64,000 bases of DNA. It comes from Anaerolineae bacterium. Lineage in GTDB: Bacteria > Chloroflexota > Anaerolineae > Aggregatilineales > Phototrophicaceae. Shown here one piece after another: positions 53,302-61,534 of this stretch. The stretch lies in the NCBI GenBank assembly GCA_022841825.1, contig JALHQT010000001.1:248001-312000 (forward strand). Reading direction: 5' to 3'. A program made the position numbers and the translations under genes. Under the pieces are notes generated by a model. It did not search any database, was not told where the DNA came from, and saw nothing but the letters and a program-made list of their open reading frames with translations. Position 1 is the first letter of the stretch, and the number at the start of each line of letters is the position of its first letter.

Positions 53302-54350
53302 TAAAGTGTGTGGAGCGCCCTGAGTTGTTTAATCACAGGGGCGATGTCTGGCGAGTCTGAGCGGGTCGGCATTCCCAGCGGGTCGGCGATGTTGGCATCG
53401 CCTAGGAGCAGGCGCGCAATGTTGGCGACGCCGTGACTCAGCGCATCCAGGTTGTAACCGCCTTCCATAACAAACACGATCCGCCCGCTGCATAACTCCT
53501 GCGCCAGTTGGATCAGGGTTTGTGTCAGCGCGGCGTAGCCTGTGAGCGACAGTCGAATGCCCGCCAGCGGGTCGAGCCAGTGCGCATCAAAACCCGCTGA
53601 GACGAGGATGAGCTGCGGTCTGAAGCGTTGGGCGGCAGGAATGACCACCTGCTCAAAGAGCGCGGCGTAGCTTGCATCACCGTGCCCGGGACTGAGCGGG
53701 ATGTTGATAGTGCTGCCGATTCCCTTGCCTTTCCCGATATCCTGGATCATGCCCGTGCCGGGGTAAAAACGCCCACCGAAGCTGTTTTTGCCCTGGTGGA
53801 GCGAGATGAACAGGACGGAAGGATCGTCGTAAAACATCGCCTCCGTGCCGTTACCATGATGCACGTCGTAATCGAGGATCATGACTCGCTCGACGCCGTA
53901 CGCCCGCTGGGCATGGCGTGCGGCAATCGCGATGTTCCCCAGCAAACAGAAGCCCATTGCCGTTCCCGGTTCGGCGTGATGACCGGGTGGGCGAACCGCC
54001 GCGAGGGCGTTATCCGCTCTGCCGCTGAGGACGGCATCCACGCAGCCGACCGCTGCCCCGGCGGCATAGCGGGCGACCTCTACGGAGGTTGGTGTGACGT
54101 AGGTATCCGAGTCGATGCGCGCGGTCGAGGTCAGGTGCTCAAGTCTCTTGAGGAGGGTCAGGTATTCTGGGGTATGTACCGACAGGATCTGCTCGTCGGT
54201 GACCTGTTCGACCGTGCCTGTTTGCATACGCTGCGTAAGTCCCGCCTGATCGAGCGCCTGCCACACTGCGCGGATTCTCCCGGCATGTTCGGGGTGGCTT
54301 GGAAGATCATGTTCGGGAAAGCGAGCATGGGTTGTGTAGGCAGTCGTCAT
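53301..54350 (-). CDS. Histone deacetylase-family (acetoin utilisation AcuC-like) amidohydrolase
   Basis: 349 aa zinc-dependent deacetylase fold. The family blocks are intact: RPPGHHAEP (catalytic His pair), LDYDVHHGNGTEAMF (Asp/His zinc ligands), SAGFDAH (third ligand, Asp) and FVMEGGYN (Tyr/Gly loop). Bacterial members deacetylate proteins, polyamines or small acetylated compounds; the substrate here is not known. It is convergent with the dynamin pair and divergent from the AAA+ gene. Confidence 0.92.
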   Translation of the reverse strand: MTTAYTTHARFPEHDLPSHPEHAGRIRAVWQALDQAGLTQRMQTGTVEQVTDEQILSVHTPEYLTLLKRLEHLTSTARIDSDTYVTPTSVEVARYAAGAAVGCVDAVLSGRADNALAAVRPPGHHAEPGTAMGFCLLGNIAIAARHAQRAYGVERVMILDYDVHHGNGTEAMFYDDPSVLFISLHQGKNSFGGRFYPGTGMIQDIGKGKGIGSTINIPLSPGHGDASYAALFEQVVIPAAQRFRPQLILVSAGFDAHWLDPLAGIRLSLTGYAALTQTLIQLAQELCSGRIVFVMEGGYNLDALSHGVANIARLLLGDANIADPLGMPTRSDSPDIAPVIKQLRALHTL

Positions 54351-54531
54351 GGCAAGTCCTCTGGTGCGCGTCTGATTTTGGACACGAATCGTGAACCTTG
54401 CAAGCGGTATTTCTTTCCTGCTGTTTGGCTCTATAATGACCTTTCATGCAGCGGCAGGAATGCGCCGTGGCTGGCTAGGGGGATATTCCCCTGGAGGCGC
54501 GTCGCTGCAGACGAATTCTTAGAGGATCACC

Positions 54532-55833
54532 ATGATGATGTATGCGCGGCTTGTCCAGTGGGCGACTGAGGTGTGGAATCAGCGCTTTCCTGGGCAGGAA
54601 TTCCTAACGATTTGGGCATCGGCAGAGTGCAGCAATATGCTCGCCCATGCGCAGGTGAAACCGGGACGCAAGCTCAAGCAGCATGTTCGTTACACGGGTT
54701 ATGTTCGTCTTGACTGCCCGGCGATCACACCCATCAGCGATTACGGCAATCGCGGCAGCAAGATGGTGCTCACGGCGACGGCGGGTGCCTTCGCTTTCAA
54801 TTTTGCGGTCGAAAATGGTTCTCCGTTCCAGGTTATTTATGCAAGCGCGTATTTTGACGAAGACGTGCAGGACTTGACCGCGATTGCGTTGGTGCCGAAG
54901 GACAGGCTTGAGGCGTGGGCGGCGTTCGAGATGTTGTGTTCGCGCGCTGTGCGTCCGCGTATTCGCCGCCGGCGCGATGTCTATATCATTGGCGGCACTG
55001 ACGCATTCTTCGATCCGACGGTGGAGTGGTCGGATGTCATTCTGCCGGATGATCTCAAGTCGAAACTCCTTGACGATATGCAGGCGTTCTTTGGCAAGGG
55101 CGTGGGCATCTATCGCCAGTTGAAGCTGCCGCCGTTCCGCAAGCTCCTCCTGGCAGGCGTGCCGGGCACGGGCAAGACAATGCTGTGCGCTGCGATGGCA
55201 AAGATCGCTATTCAGAGTGGGCGGGTCGTGGTCTACGTCAGTGGCGCAGACCGCGATGGAGCATCATTCGAGAAAATCCAGCGCGCACTTCAGGCGGTGA
55301 CGGCAGCACGTTATCCCGTGCTGCTGGTTGTCGAGGAACTGGACGCCTATCTCCAGGGCGACGACAAAGCGCGCGTGCTCAACGTCCTGGACGGCATCGA
55401 GTCGCCGAATAACCCGCAGGGTGCGCTGCTGCTGGCGACGACGAATTATCCCGAAGCGATTGACGAGCGTATCACCAAGCGCCCTGGGCGTGTGGATCGC
55501 ATCTTCATCGTGCCGACGATCCAGGATGTCACGCATGCAGAGCAGATGCTGCGCCATTACATGGGCGACCAGTGGCGCGACGAGCATATGGAAGTGGTCG
55601 AGAAACTGCTGGAGCAGCCTGGCGCATTCGTGCGTGAGGTGGCGCTGCACGCGCGTATGCTGGCAGCGCACGAACACAAGACGGAAGTGACGACCGAGAT
55701 GCTCGACCAATCGGTCAACAGTTTGCTGCGCCAGCTTCGCGCAGACTCGGATTTCCTGCGCGAGCGGCGACCGATCACGATGGTCAACGCCAAAAAGCAG
55801 AAGCAGAACAATCCGTTCGGCTTCCGCGACTAA
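54532..55833 (+). CDS. AAA+ ATPase with unusual N-terminal domain and altered Walker B
   Basis: 433 aa. Residues 1-170 are a unique mixed alpha/beta domain. The AAA+ core has Walker A GVPGTGKT (209-216). Walker B reads VLLVVEELD (E268, E269), where the usual Asp before the catalytic Glu is replaced by Glu. Sensor 1 is TTNYPEA (N305) and the second-region arginines are in DERITKRPGRVDRIF. The core is closest to FtsH/Bcs1-type. The tail (NAKKQKQNNPFGFRD) is basic. The likely role is unfolding or remodelling of an unknown target. The start is the first of three ATGs (54532), with GAGG upstream. Confidence 0.85.
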   Translation: MMMYARLVQWATEVWNQRFPGQEFLTIWASAECSNMLAHAQVKPGRKLKQHVRYTGYVRLDCPAITPISDYGNRGSKMVLTATAGAFAFNFAVENGSPFQVIYASAYFDEDVQDLTAIALVPKDRLEAWAAFEMLCSRAVRPRIRRRRDVYIIGGTDAFFDPTVEWSDVILPDDLKSKLLDDMQAFFGKGVGIYRQLKLPPFRKLLLAGVPGTGKTMLCAAMAKIAIQSGRVVVYVSGADRDGASFEKIQRALQAVTAARYPVLLVVEELDAYLQGDDKARVLNVLDGIESPNNPQGALLLATTNYPEAIDERITKRPGRVDRIFIVPTIQDVTHAEQMLRHYMGDQWRDEHMEVVEKLLEQPGAFVREVALHARMLAAHEHKTEVTTEMLDQSVNSLLRQLRADSDFLRERRPITMVNAKKQKQNNPFGFRD

Positions 55834-55840
55834 GCTATCT

Positions 55841-57448
55841 TCAGCGCGGGCGCATGATGATGTAGGTGAAACCATTCATGCCTATTGTGGTTTCGGGTGC
55901 GTAGTGGGCGGCGATTGCCTGGAGCACATCGACCGGGTAAAGCTGCCCACGAAAGACGATCACGCCGAATTCCTGGCGTTCGATCATTCCGATCAGCTCC
56001 CGTGAGGCGAACAGCCCTGCCGACGCCAGATTGAGAAGCTGCGTGGGATTGCCGACGACATCGCGCCCGGCGCGGATGCTGAATCCGGCATCCTCGGTCA
56101 TGGCGGAGCCTTGTGCCTCGCGCACAATGTGGGTGATCTGCCAGCCCGCGTCGATGTCCGCCTGCGTGGTCAGATGTCCGATGTCGGCATAGCCGCCTGC
56201 GATACGCCCTGCCGAGTCATAGAAGGCGAAGTTGGTATTGGGGCGAATGTTGAAGATGCGGGCGAGATCGTCAAAGAGGAAGCCCTCGGTCGGCATGTGG
56301 AAGGTTGCCACACCATAAGCCAGGTAGAGCAGGGGCACCAGTGTGGCTACGCCTGCCGCCGTGGCGTGCCTAAGCCCGGAGAGTGGGCGGGTGAGTCGTG
56401 TCAGATAGTTGGTGGGGAAACGCCAGCCCCCGCGCAGCGTGCGCCCTGCGAAAATGCCGCTGAGGATGCACATGGCGGCGACTGCCGTCGAAAAGTAGCT
56501 GTCGCCCGCGCCCCATTGACCGGACGCCGCGCCGACGCCTACGGCGAAGACGAACCAGATGCTGTAAATCGACAATCGATCAAAATAGAGTTCGTAGAGG
56601 ACGAGCAGGGCAGCCGGGATAATCAGAGCGCCATGCAGCGACCACCACAGGCGATACAAGCCGATGGTCTGATCGAGATTGTATTGATTGATATTGGCGC
56701 GAATGACATGGTTCCACCATTCACCGTTGGTGATGAGGTTGAGCGCCAGGAAGATGCCGCCAGCGGCGATTGCGAAGCCGATGCCCCAGAAGAACGCGCG
56801 GCGCGGCTGGCGGATCAAGAGGAAGGCAAACGCGCCAACTGCCGTGAAGGCGGCGAGCTGCTTGGTGTAGCCCGCCGCCAGGAGCAGCAGGATGCCGAGC
56901 AGGAGGAGGCGACGGCGGCGCGGTTGGCTGGCGACTTCATTGACACCTGCCAGGACGACAATCGCCAGCGTCTCGAACATGACCATGAACATGTGCTGCC
57001 GAAAGAGCGGTCCGATGTGATAGACCGTGTTCGACGCCAGGAATGCCAGCCCGGACAGCAGGGCGATCCAGCGGTGCCCGGTATTGCGCTGCACCGCCCA
57101 TGCGATGGCAGTCGCCGCGACGAGCGACGACAGAAAGCCGAGCAGTCGCCCGTACCAGTACTGTGCGCCGAAGAACCAGACGAAGGGTGCGGCGACGACA
57201 TGGTAGAGCGGGGGGTAATTGCTGGCGTAGAACGGATAGACATTCGCGTCGAGGTAGGGCTGGCGACCCTGGCTGAAGAGGATGGTATCGACCAGCTCAA
57301 AGCCTTCGCCCTGGTCGTAATCGAACGGGAACTGCATCAGATTGACGGCGTAGGCGAGGTAGACGTAGAGCAGGAAGCCGAGCACGATGGTCGCGGCAAT
57401 GAGCGCGGCGGTTTGGAAGCGGCTGAGTAGCGATGACGAAGATTTCAT
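55841..57448 (-). CDS. GT39/ArnT-like polytopic glycosyltransferase-type membrane protein
   Basis: 535 aa with about 11-12 membrane helices. The first extracytoplasmic loop has acidic residues in FPFDYDQGEGFELVD and PYASNYPPLYH-like YPFYASNYPPLYH, as in GT-C enzymes that use polyprenyl-linked sugars. The C-terminal 130 residues are soluble and outside. The transferred sugar and acceptor are unknown. The start overlaps the stop of the small upstream gene by four bases (ATGA). Confidence 0.8.
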   Translation of the reverse strand: MKSSSSLLSRFQTAALIAATIVLGFLLYVYLAYAVNLMQFPFDYDQGEGFELVDTILFSQGRQPYLDANVYPFYASNYPPLYHVVAAPFVWFFGAQYWYGRLLGFLSSLVAATAIAWAVQRNTGHRWIALLSGLAFLASNTVYHIGPLFRQHMFMVMFETLAIVVLAGVNEVASQPRRRRLLLLGILLLLAAGYTKQLAAFTAVGAFAFLLIRQPRRAFFWGIGFAIAAGGIFLALNLITNGEWWNHVIRANINQYNLDQTIGLYRLWWSLHGALIIPAALLVLYELYFDRLSIYSIWFVFAVGVGAASGQWGAGDSYFSTAVAAMCILSGIFAGRTLRGGWRFPTNYLTRLTRPLSGLRHATAAGVATLVPLLYLAYGVATFHMPTEGFLFDDLARIFNIRPNTNFAFYDSAGRIAGGYADIGHLTTQADIDAGWQITHIVREAQGSAMTEDAGFSIRAGRDVVGNPTQLLNLASAGLFASRELIGMIERQEFGVIVFRGQLYPVDVLQAIAAHYAPETTIGMNGFTYIIMRPR

Positions 57449-57660
57449 GCGGGTGTATCACCGAGCGGGATGAGCGTTAAGCCGAGCAGCGCCAGCGCCG
57501 CCATCGCGGCAAGGGCGATGCGCTGCGAGGGTCCGATGCCGCCCTCGCGCCCGACATCGAGGATGTCGATCATGAGGATGGCGGCGAAACCGCCGACGCC
57601 AACGACGAGCAGCAGGATGCCCAATGCCCGCTTGCTGAGTGTGTAAGTGTTTGAGAACAT
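57445..57660 (-). CDS. Small two-helix membrane protein
   Basis: 71 aa. Two hydrophobic helices (ALGILLLVVGVGGFAAILMI; IALAAMAALALLGLTLIPL). It has no ribosome site, and a TATACT box ends eight bases before the ATG, which would give a leaderless message. It precedes the GT39-like gene with a four-base overlap. The function is unknown. Confidence 0.6.
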   Translation of the reverse strand: MFSNTYTLSKRALGILLLVVGVGGFAAILMIDILDVGREGGIGPSQRIALAAMAALALLGLTLIPLGDTPA

Positions 57661-57667
57661 GGAGCAC

Positions 57668-57695
57668 AGTATAGCGCCTGCAACTTTTGTCGCAA
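57668..57695 (-). promoter_or_regulatory. Promoter for the small membrane protein / GT39-like pair, leaderless type
   Basis: Minus strand: TTGCGA (57695-57690), a 16-base spacer, then TATACT (57673-57668). The start of transcription should fall at or next to the ATG at 57660. Confidence 0.45.
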
Positions 57696-57767
57696 AGCTG
57701 CGTAAATGACGTTATCTTGCGATAGTATTCGCTGAGTATGCGATCGATGCTTTACGAAGGGTCATTC

Positions 57768-58475
57768 ATGAGCGACGAACAACAACAGCAGCAGCCTCCT
57801 GTGGATGATGCTCGTTTTTCACGCCTGGCGCGGTCGAGCGAATTCGTGCCGCCGACGGAGTACACAGGCGAGTCTACCGCCGAGACGCAGGACGACGCGG
57901 TCGTGCGCGAGTATGAGGAGCGCTACAACCCGCACGTGGATGTCATCCGACCGAAGCGCAAGGAGATGCCGCGCTCGTACAGCACGTCGCGGGTGACACA
58001 GGACGAGCGCCTGTGGGCGACTGCCGCCCATGCCAGCGCGTGGCTGACGATCTTCGGTGGCATCATCACGATTGGGGCGATTCTGCCGATCAGCATCTTC
58101 GTGCCGCTGGTGATCTACTTCATGTTCCGCAAGCGGTCGGACTACGTGGCGTTTCATGCTTTGCAGGCGTTCGTCTTGCAGCTCCTGGGCACGGTTGGGG
58201 CATTCGCGCTGCTGACGATTGGCGGGACGGTGTGGGCGCTGGGGATGGTGGTGGCGGCGCTGCTGATCTTCCTGCTGGTCGGTTTTATCCTGGTGCCCTT
58301 GTGGGGGATTGTAGGGATTGCGCTGCTGCTGGCGGTGGTGCTGCTGCCGGTGGCGATGCTGTTCTACAGCGTGGTGGCGGCGTACACGACCTATCGCGGC
58401 GAGGACTATCGCTACCCGGTGATCGCGCGGTGGGTGGATCGCCAGCTTGCAGGCGGGCTGCTGAACGCGACATAA
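57768..58475 (+). CDS. DUF4870/Tic20-like membrane protein
   Basis: 235 aa from ATG 57768 behind GAAGGG. About 90 N-terminal residues are Gln/Glu-rich and hydrophilic. Then RLWATAAHASAWLTIFGGII, FVPLVIYFMFRKRSDYVAFHALQA and two further hydrophobic segments match the DUF4870 pattern, including the F-H-A-x-Q-A motif. The cytosolic N-terminus is longer than usual. The function of the family is unclear. Confidence 0.8.
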   Translation: MSDEQQQQQPPVDDARFSRLARSSEFVPPTEYTGESTAETQDDAVVREYEERYNPHVDVIRPKRKEMPRSYSTSRVTQDERLWATAAHASAWLTIFGGIITIGAILPISIFVPLVIYFMFRKRSDYVAFHALQAFVLQLLGTVGAFALLTIGGTVWALGMVVAALLIFLLVGFILVPLWGIVGIALLLAVVLLPVAMLFYSVVAAYTTYRGEDYRYPVIARWVDRQLAGGLLNAT

Positions 58476-58497
58476 TCCAGTTACCAAATGTTTCGGC

Positions 58498-58562
58498 GGG
58501 CAAGGTGTACCTTGCCCACAGATGCACATTGAATTTCCCTGGGGATGACGCAGTGTCGTCCC
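58498..58562. repeat. Two adjacent hairpins between DUF4870 gene and aspS
   Basis: First, GGGCAAGGT / ACCTTGCCC (58498-58517, 2-base loop). Second, GGGATGAC / GTCGTCCC (58542-58562, one T-G pair). No T-tract follows either. The first belongs to the dispersed GC-rich palindromes of this genome type. Confidence 0.5.
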
Positions 58563-58567
58563 TTCAC

Positions 58568-58596
58568 TTCACATTCCCAACTCCCCGTGCTATCCT
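58568..58596 (+). promoter_or_regulatory. Candidate aspS promoter with extended -10
   Basis: TTCACA (58568-58573), a 17-base spacer, and TATCCT (58591-58596), with TG one base upstream of the -10 (58588-58589). It lies 52 bases before the ATG. Confidence 0.5.
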
Positions 58597-58647
58597 TCGA
58601 CTTCCATGCACAATCTTTCACCGCAATAGGAAGTACAGGGAAGCATC

Positions 58648-60444
58648 ATGTTGAAGACGCATACGTGCGGCGAACTTCGTCCTGAACACGCCGGGCAATC
58701 GGTCACGCTGGCAGGCTGGGTCTTCCGCCGCCGCGACCAGGGTGGCGTGATTTTCATCGATCTGCGCGACCGCTGGGGTATCGTGCAGGTGGTGGTGAAT
58801 CAGGAAAACGCGCCGGATGCGCACAAAGCTGCCGATGATGCGCGCTCTGAATACGTGCTGATGGTCAAGGGCGTGGTACGCCTGCGCCCGGAAGGCACTG
58901 TGAACGACGAACTGGAGACGGGCGCGGTCGAAGTCGGCGTCGAACACATCGAAATCCTCAATGAGTCGAAAGTGCCGCCGTTCTATCTCAACCAGGACGT
59001 GGAGATCGAGGAGCGCGTGCGCATGAAGTACCGCTATCTCGACCTGCGCCGCCCGAAGATGCAGCGCAATATGATCATGCGGCATAAGGTCGTCAAGTTC
59101 ATCCGCGATTACCTGGACGAACGCGGCTTTCTCGAAATCGAGACGCCGATCCTCTTCAAGACGACGCCGGAAGGCGCGCGCGACTTCCTCGTGCCGAGCC
59201 GCCTCAACCCTGGCACTTTCTACGCGCTGCCGCAGAGTCCGCAGCAGCTCAAGCAGCTCCTGATGGTTGGCGGCTACGAACGCTACTTCCAGATCGCGCG
59301 CTGCTTCCGCGATGAAGACCTGCGCGGCGACCGCCAGCCAGAATTCACGCAGCTCGACATGGAGATGAGCTTCGTCCAGCGCGACGACGTGATGGCGCTT
59401 ATCGAGGGGCTGATGATCGCGGTGACGGAGCAGGTGGCAGGCAAAACGCCCAAGTACAAGCCGTTCCCACGCATCACCTACACCGAGGCGCTGGAGAAGT
59501 ACGGCAGCGATAAGCCCGACCTGCGCTACGACCTGGCGGCGGTCGATATTTCCGACATCGCCGCCAGGAGCAGCTTCATCGTCTTCCAGCAGAATGCCGA
59601 GGCAGGCAAGCCCATCAAGGTCATGCGCGCGCCTGGCTATGCCGCGAAAATGAGCGGCACCGAAATGCGCAAGGTGATGGGGGAGTTGGAGACGATGGCG
59701 CGCGGCGAAGGCGCGAAGGGTCTGGCGTATCTGGCGATTGGCGATACCTTGGAGTCCGAGGTCAAGGGTCCCGCTGCCAAGTATTTCAGCGTGGATCAGA
59801 AGGCGGAATTGTTCGAGCGCGTCGGGGCGGAGCCGGGCGACATCCTGCTGTTCGTCTCTGATGTGCGCGAAGTCGTCTACAACGTGGTCGATAAGCTGCG
59901 CCGCCATCTGGCAGGCGTGCTCAACCTCGCCGATCCGGAAGAAGTGGCGTTTGGCTGGGTCATCGATTTTCCGATGTTCTATTGGAACGAAGACGAGAAG
60001 CGCTGGGACCCGTCACAGCATATGTTCACCATGCCGCTGCCGGAAGATGTCGCGCTGCTGGATACCGATCCGGGCAAGGCGCGCGGCTCGCAGTACGACC
60101 TCGCCTGCAATGGCTACGAAGTGGCGGGCGGCAGCATCCGCATTCATGACCGCGCGCTCCAGGAGAAGATCTTCCCGCTGATCGGACAGACGCTGGAACA
60201 TGCGCGCGACCAGTTCGGGCATATGCTGGAGGCGTTTGAGTATGGCGTGCCGCCGCATGGTGGGCTGGCGTCCGGCATCGACCGTCTGGTGATGGTCTTG
60301 CTCGCCGAGCCGAACATCCGCGAGGTGATCGCTTTCCCGAAGACGCAGACCGGCAGTGACATCATGGCGAACTGCCCAACGCCTGCCGAACCGAGGCAGC
60401 TTGAAGAGGCGCATATCCGCGTGGTGCCCGTACCGGAGAAATAG
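58648..60444 (+). CDS. aspS: Aspartyl-tRNA synthetase, bacterial type
   Basis: 598 aa class II synthetase. It has an OB-fold anticodon domain (VTLAGWVFRRRDQGGVIFIDLRDRWG, in pieces), motif 2 (FRDEDLRGDRQPEFTQLD) and motif 3 (GGLASGIDRLVM). The GAD insertion typical of bacterial AspRS lies around residues 290-420. Whether it also charges tRNA-Asn cannot be told. AGGGAAG precedes the ATG. A strong terminator follows. Confidence 0.97.
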   Translation: MLKTHTCGELRPEHAGQSVTLAGWVFRRRDQGGVIFIDLRDRWGIVQVVVNQENAPDAHKAADDARSEYVLMVKGVVRLRPEGTVNDELETGAVEVGVEHIEILNESKVPPFYLNQDVEIEERVRMKYRYLDLRRPKMQRNMIMRHKVVKFIRDYLDERGFLEIETPILFKTTPEGARDFLVPSRLNPGTFYALPQSPQQLKQLLMVGGYERYFQIARCFRDEDLRGDRQPEFTQLDMEMSFVQRDDVMALIEGLMIAVTEQVAGKTPKYKPFPRITYTEALEKYGSDKPDLRYDLAAVDISDIAARSSFIVFQQNAEAGKPIKVMRAPGYAAKMSGTEMRKVMGELETMARGEGAKGLAYLAIGDTLESEVKGPAAKYFSVDQKAELFERVGAEPGDILLFVSDVREVVYNVVDKLRRHLAGVLNLADPEEVAFGWVIDFPMFYWNEDEKRWDPSQHMFTMPLPEDVALLDTDPGKARGSQYDLACNGYEVAGGSIRIHDRALQEKIFPLIGQTLEHARDQFGHMLEAFEYGVPPHGGLASGIDRLVMVLLAEPNIREVIAFPKTQTGSDIMANCPTPAEPRQLEEAHIRVVPVPEK

Positions 60445-60457
60445 GGCTGACGCCGTT

Positions 60458-60497
60458 AACGAAGAGGGCAGGTCGCGTGACCTGCCCTCTTCGTTTT
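60458..60497. terminator. Strong terminator between aspS and the aquaporin (convergent)
   Basis: A perfect 17-bp stem (60458-60474 with 60479-60495), loop GCGT, ending in TTTT on the plus strand. The minus-strand side has a weaker tail. Confidence 0.85.
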
Positions 60498-60518
60498 CTG
60501 CCCATGGACGAGGCTTTG

Positions 60519-61166
60519 TTACTTCTTGTCCGGCGTCAGATAGAAGGCACTCAGAGCGCCAGCCGCCAGACCACCGAGAATCTGCGCGATGACGTAGACC
60601 GGGATATAGCTCAGGTCGCCGCCGATGATCGCCGGACCGAGCGAACGCGCGGGGTTGAGCGAAGCGCCGCTGTAGACGCCGCCCGCCAGGATGCAGCCCG
60701 CCAGCGTCAAGCCGATGGCGATGGGGGCGAGGTTGCCCGCGCGACCGTGCGCCGCCGTCTGCCAGACGGTCGTCGCCAGAAGGAACGTGAAGAAGAATTC
60801 GAGGATGCCCGCGCCTGTCAGGTTGGTTGCTGTCAGTGTGCCAGTTGCCTGTCCCGCGCCAGCGCCGGGCAGAATGCCGTTTATCAGAATTGCGCCGAGC
60901 AGCGCGCCAATGACCTGAGCGACAATATAAATCGCCGCATCAACAACTTTAATTTTGTTCCCGATGAGCAGGCTGATGGTGATCGCCGGGTTGACATGTG
61001 CACCGGAGATCCCCCCGTAGACGAACGCGATTACGATCAGGATCAGTCCGTGCCCCAACGCGGGGATGATCAACCCCTGATCCGCTGCAACCGTGACTGC
61101 CAATCCGCCGATGAAAACCAGTGTGAACGTACCGAGTACTTCTGCCAGATATGCCTTGAGATTCAC
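60519..61166 (-). CDS. Aquaporin (MIP family) with plant TIP-like filter
   Basis: 215 aa, six membrane helices plus two half-helices. Both NPA boxes are present (AHVNPAIT and SLNPARS). Aligned from the NPA boxes to AqpZ, the four filter positions read His (ALGHGL), Ile, Ala, Arg, where AqpZ has F-H-T-R. H-I-A-R is the pattern of some plant tonoplast intrinsic proteins, which pass water and sometimes ammonia or urea. GTG 61166 has GGGGGA upstream. It is divergent from the 6S RNA. Confidence 0.93.
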   Translation of the reverse strand: MNLKAYLAEVLGTFTLVFIGGLAVTVAADQGLIIPALGHGLILIVIAFVYGGISGAHVNPAITISLLIGNKIKVVDAAIYIVAQVIGALLGAILINGILPGAGAGQATGTLTATNLTGAGILEFFFTFLLATTVWQTAAHGRAGNLAPIAIGLTLAGCILAGGVYSGASLNPARSLGPAIIGGDLSYIPVYVIAQILGGLAAGALSAFYLTPDKK

Positions 61167-61274
61167 GCTTCCCCCTTATCGATATGAACACATAATAGTT
61201 TAACACTCTCAGCGACTCTCCGATACGGGGCGGTAGGGGTTTACAGAACCTTAACGGCGAATGTGAGACTTACC

Positions 61275-61304
61275 CTTCAAAGAGCGCAGAACGCATGGTA
61301 TAAA
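61275..61304 (+). promoter_or_regulatory. Promoter of the probable 6S RNA
   Basis: CTTCAA (61275-61280), an 18-base spacer, then TATAAA (61299-61304). The expected transcription start is near 61311, where the RNA's closing stem begins. Confidence 0.5.
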
Positions 61305-61310
61305 CAGATA

Positions 61311-61478
61311 AGCCTGCTGTGTTCGTGATGCTGCGCCAACCCGTTTAGAGCCAACACCCTAAAACCGGGGGTTGTCGTCTGGTAGCAAGGTGATAGGCTC
61401 GAGCCAAGACCCCATGACCAGGTGAATCCCCACCCTGCACATGCAGGTTCAAAACCCGCACACACGGCACGGCAGGTT
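61311..61478 (+). ncRNA. ssrS: Probable 6S RNA
   Basis: The ends pair: CCTGCTGTG (61313-61321) with CACGGCAGG (61468-61476, one T-G pair). The 5' arm contains TGTGTTCGTGATGCTGCGCC and the 3' side has a small hairpin CCTGC / GCAGG (61434-61447) followed by TTCAAAACCCGC; both match the order of elements in E. coli 6S RNA (5' GATGTTCGC..; 3' bubble hairpin then GGTTCAAGGG). 6S RNA binds sigma-70 RNA polymerase and dampens transcription in stationary phase. It has a promoter, no good open frame, and a terminator downstream. tmRNA, SRP and RNase P motifs are absent. Confidence 0.68.
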
Positions 61479-61489
61479 TAATCGAAAAC

Positions 61490-61519
61490 AAAAAGCGCCT
61501 CAGAAATGAGGCGCTTTTT
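61490..61519. terminator. Bidirectional terminator for 6S RNA and the LCP gene
   Basis: Stem AAAAAGCGCCTC / GAGGCGCTTTTT, loop AGAAAT. T-tracts lie on both strands, so it can serve both. Confidence 0.88.
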
Positions 61520-61534
61520 GTTTATCGGTGAACC

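Noticed and set aside
56111-57430. A 439-codon frame on the plus strand opposite the GT39-like gene
   Set aside because: Glu/Gln/Arg-rich shadow of a membrane-protein gene, with no domain and no start signal.
61311-61478. SRP RNA, tmRNA or RNase P RNA instead of 6S
   Set aside because: No SRP core, no tmRNA tRNA-like ends or tag frame, and no RNase P conserved sequences are present; the closing stem and bubble order fit 6S better.
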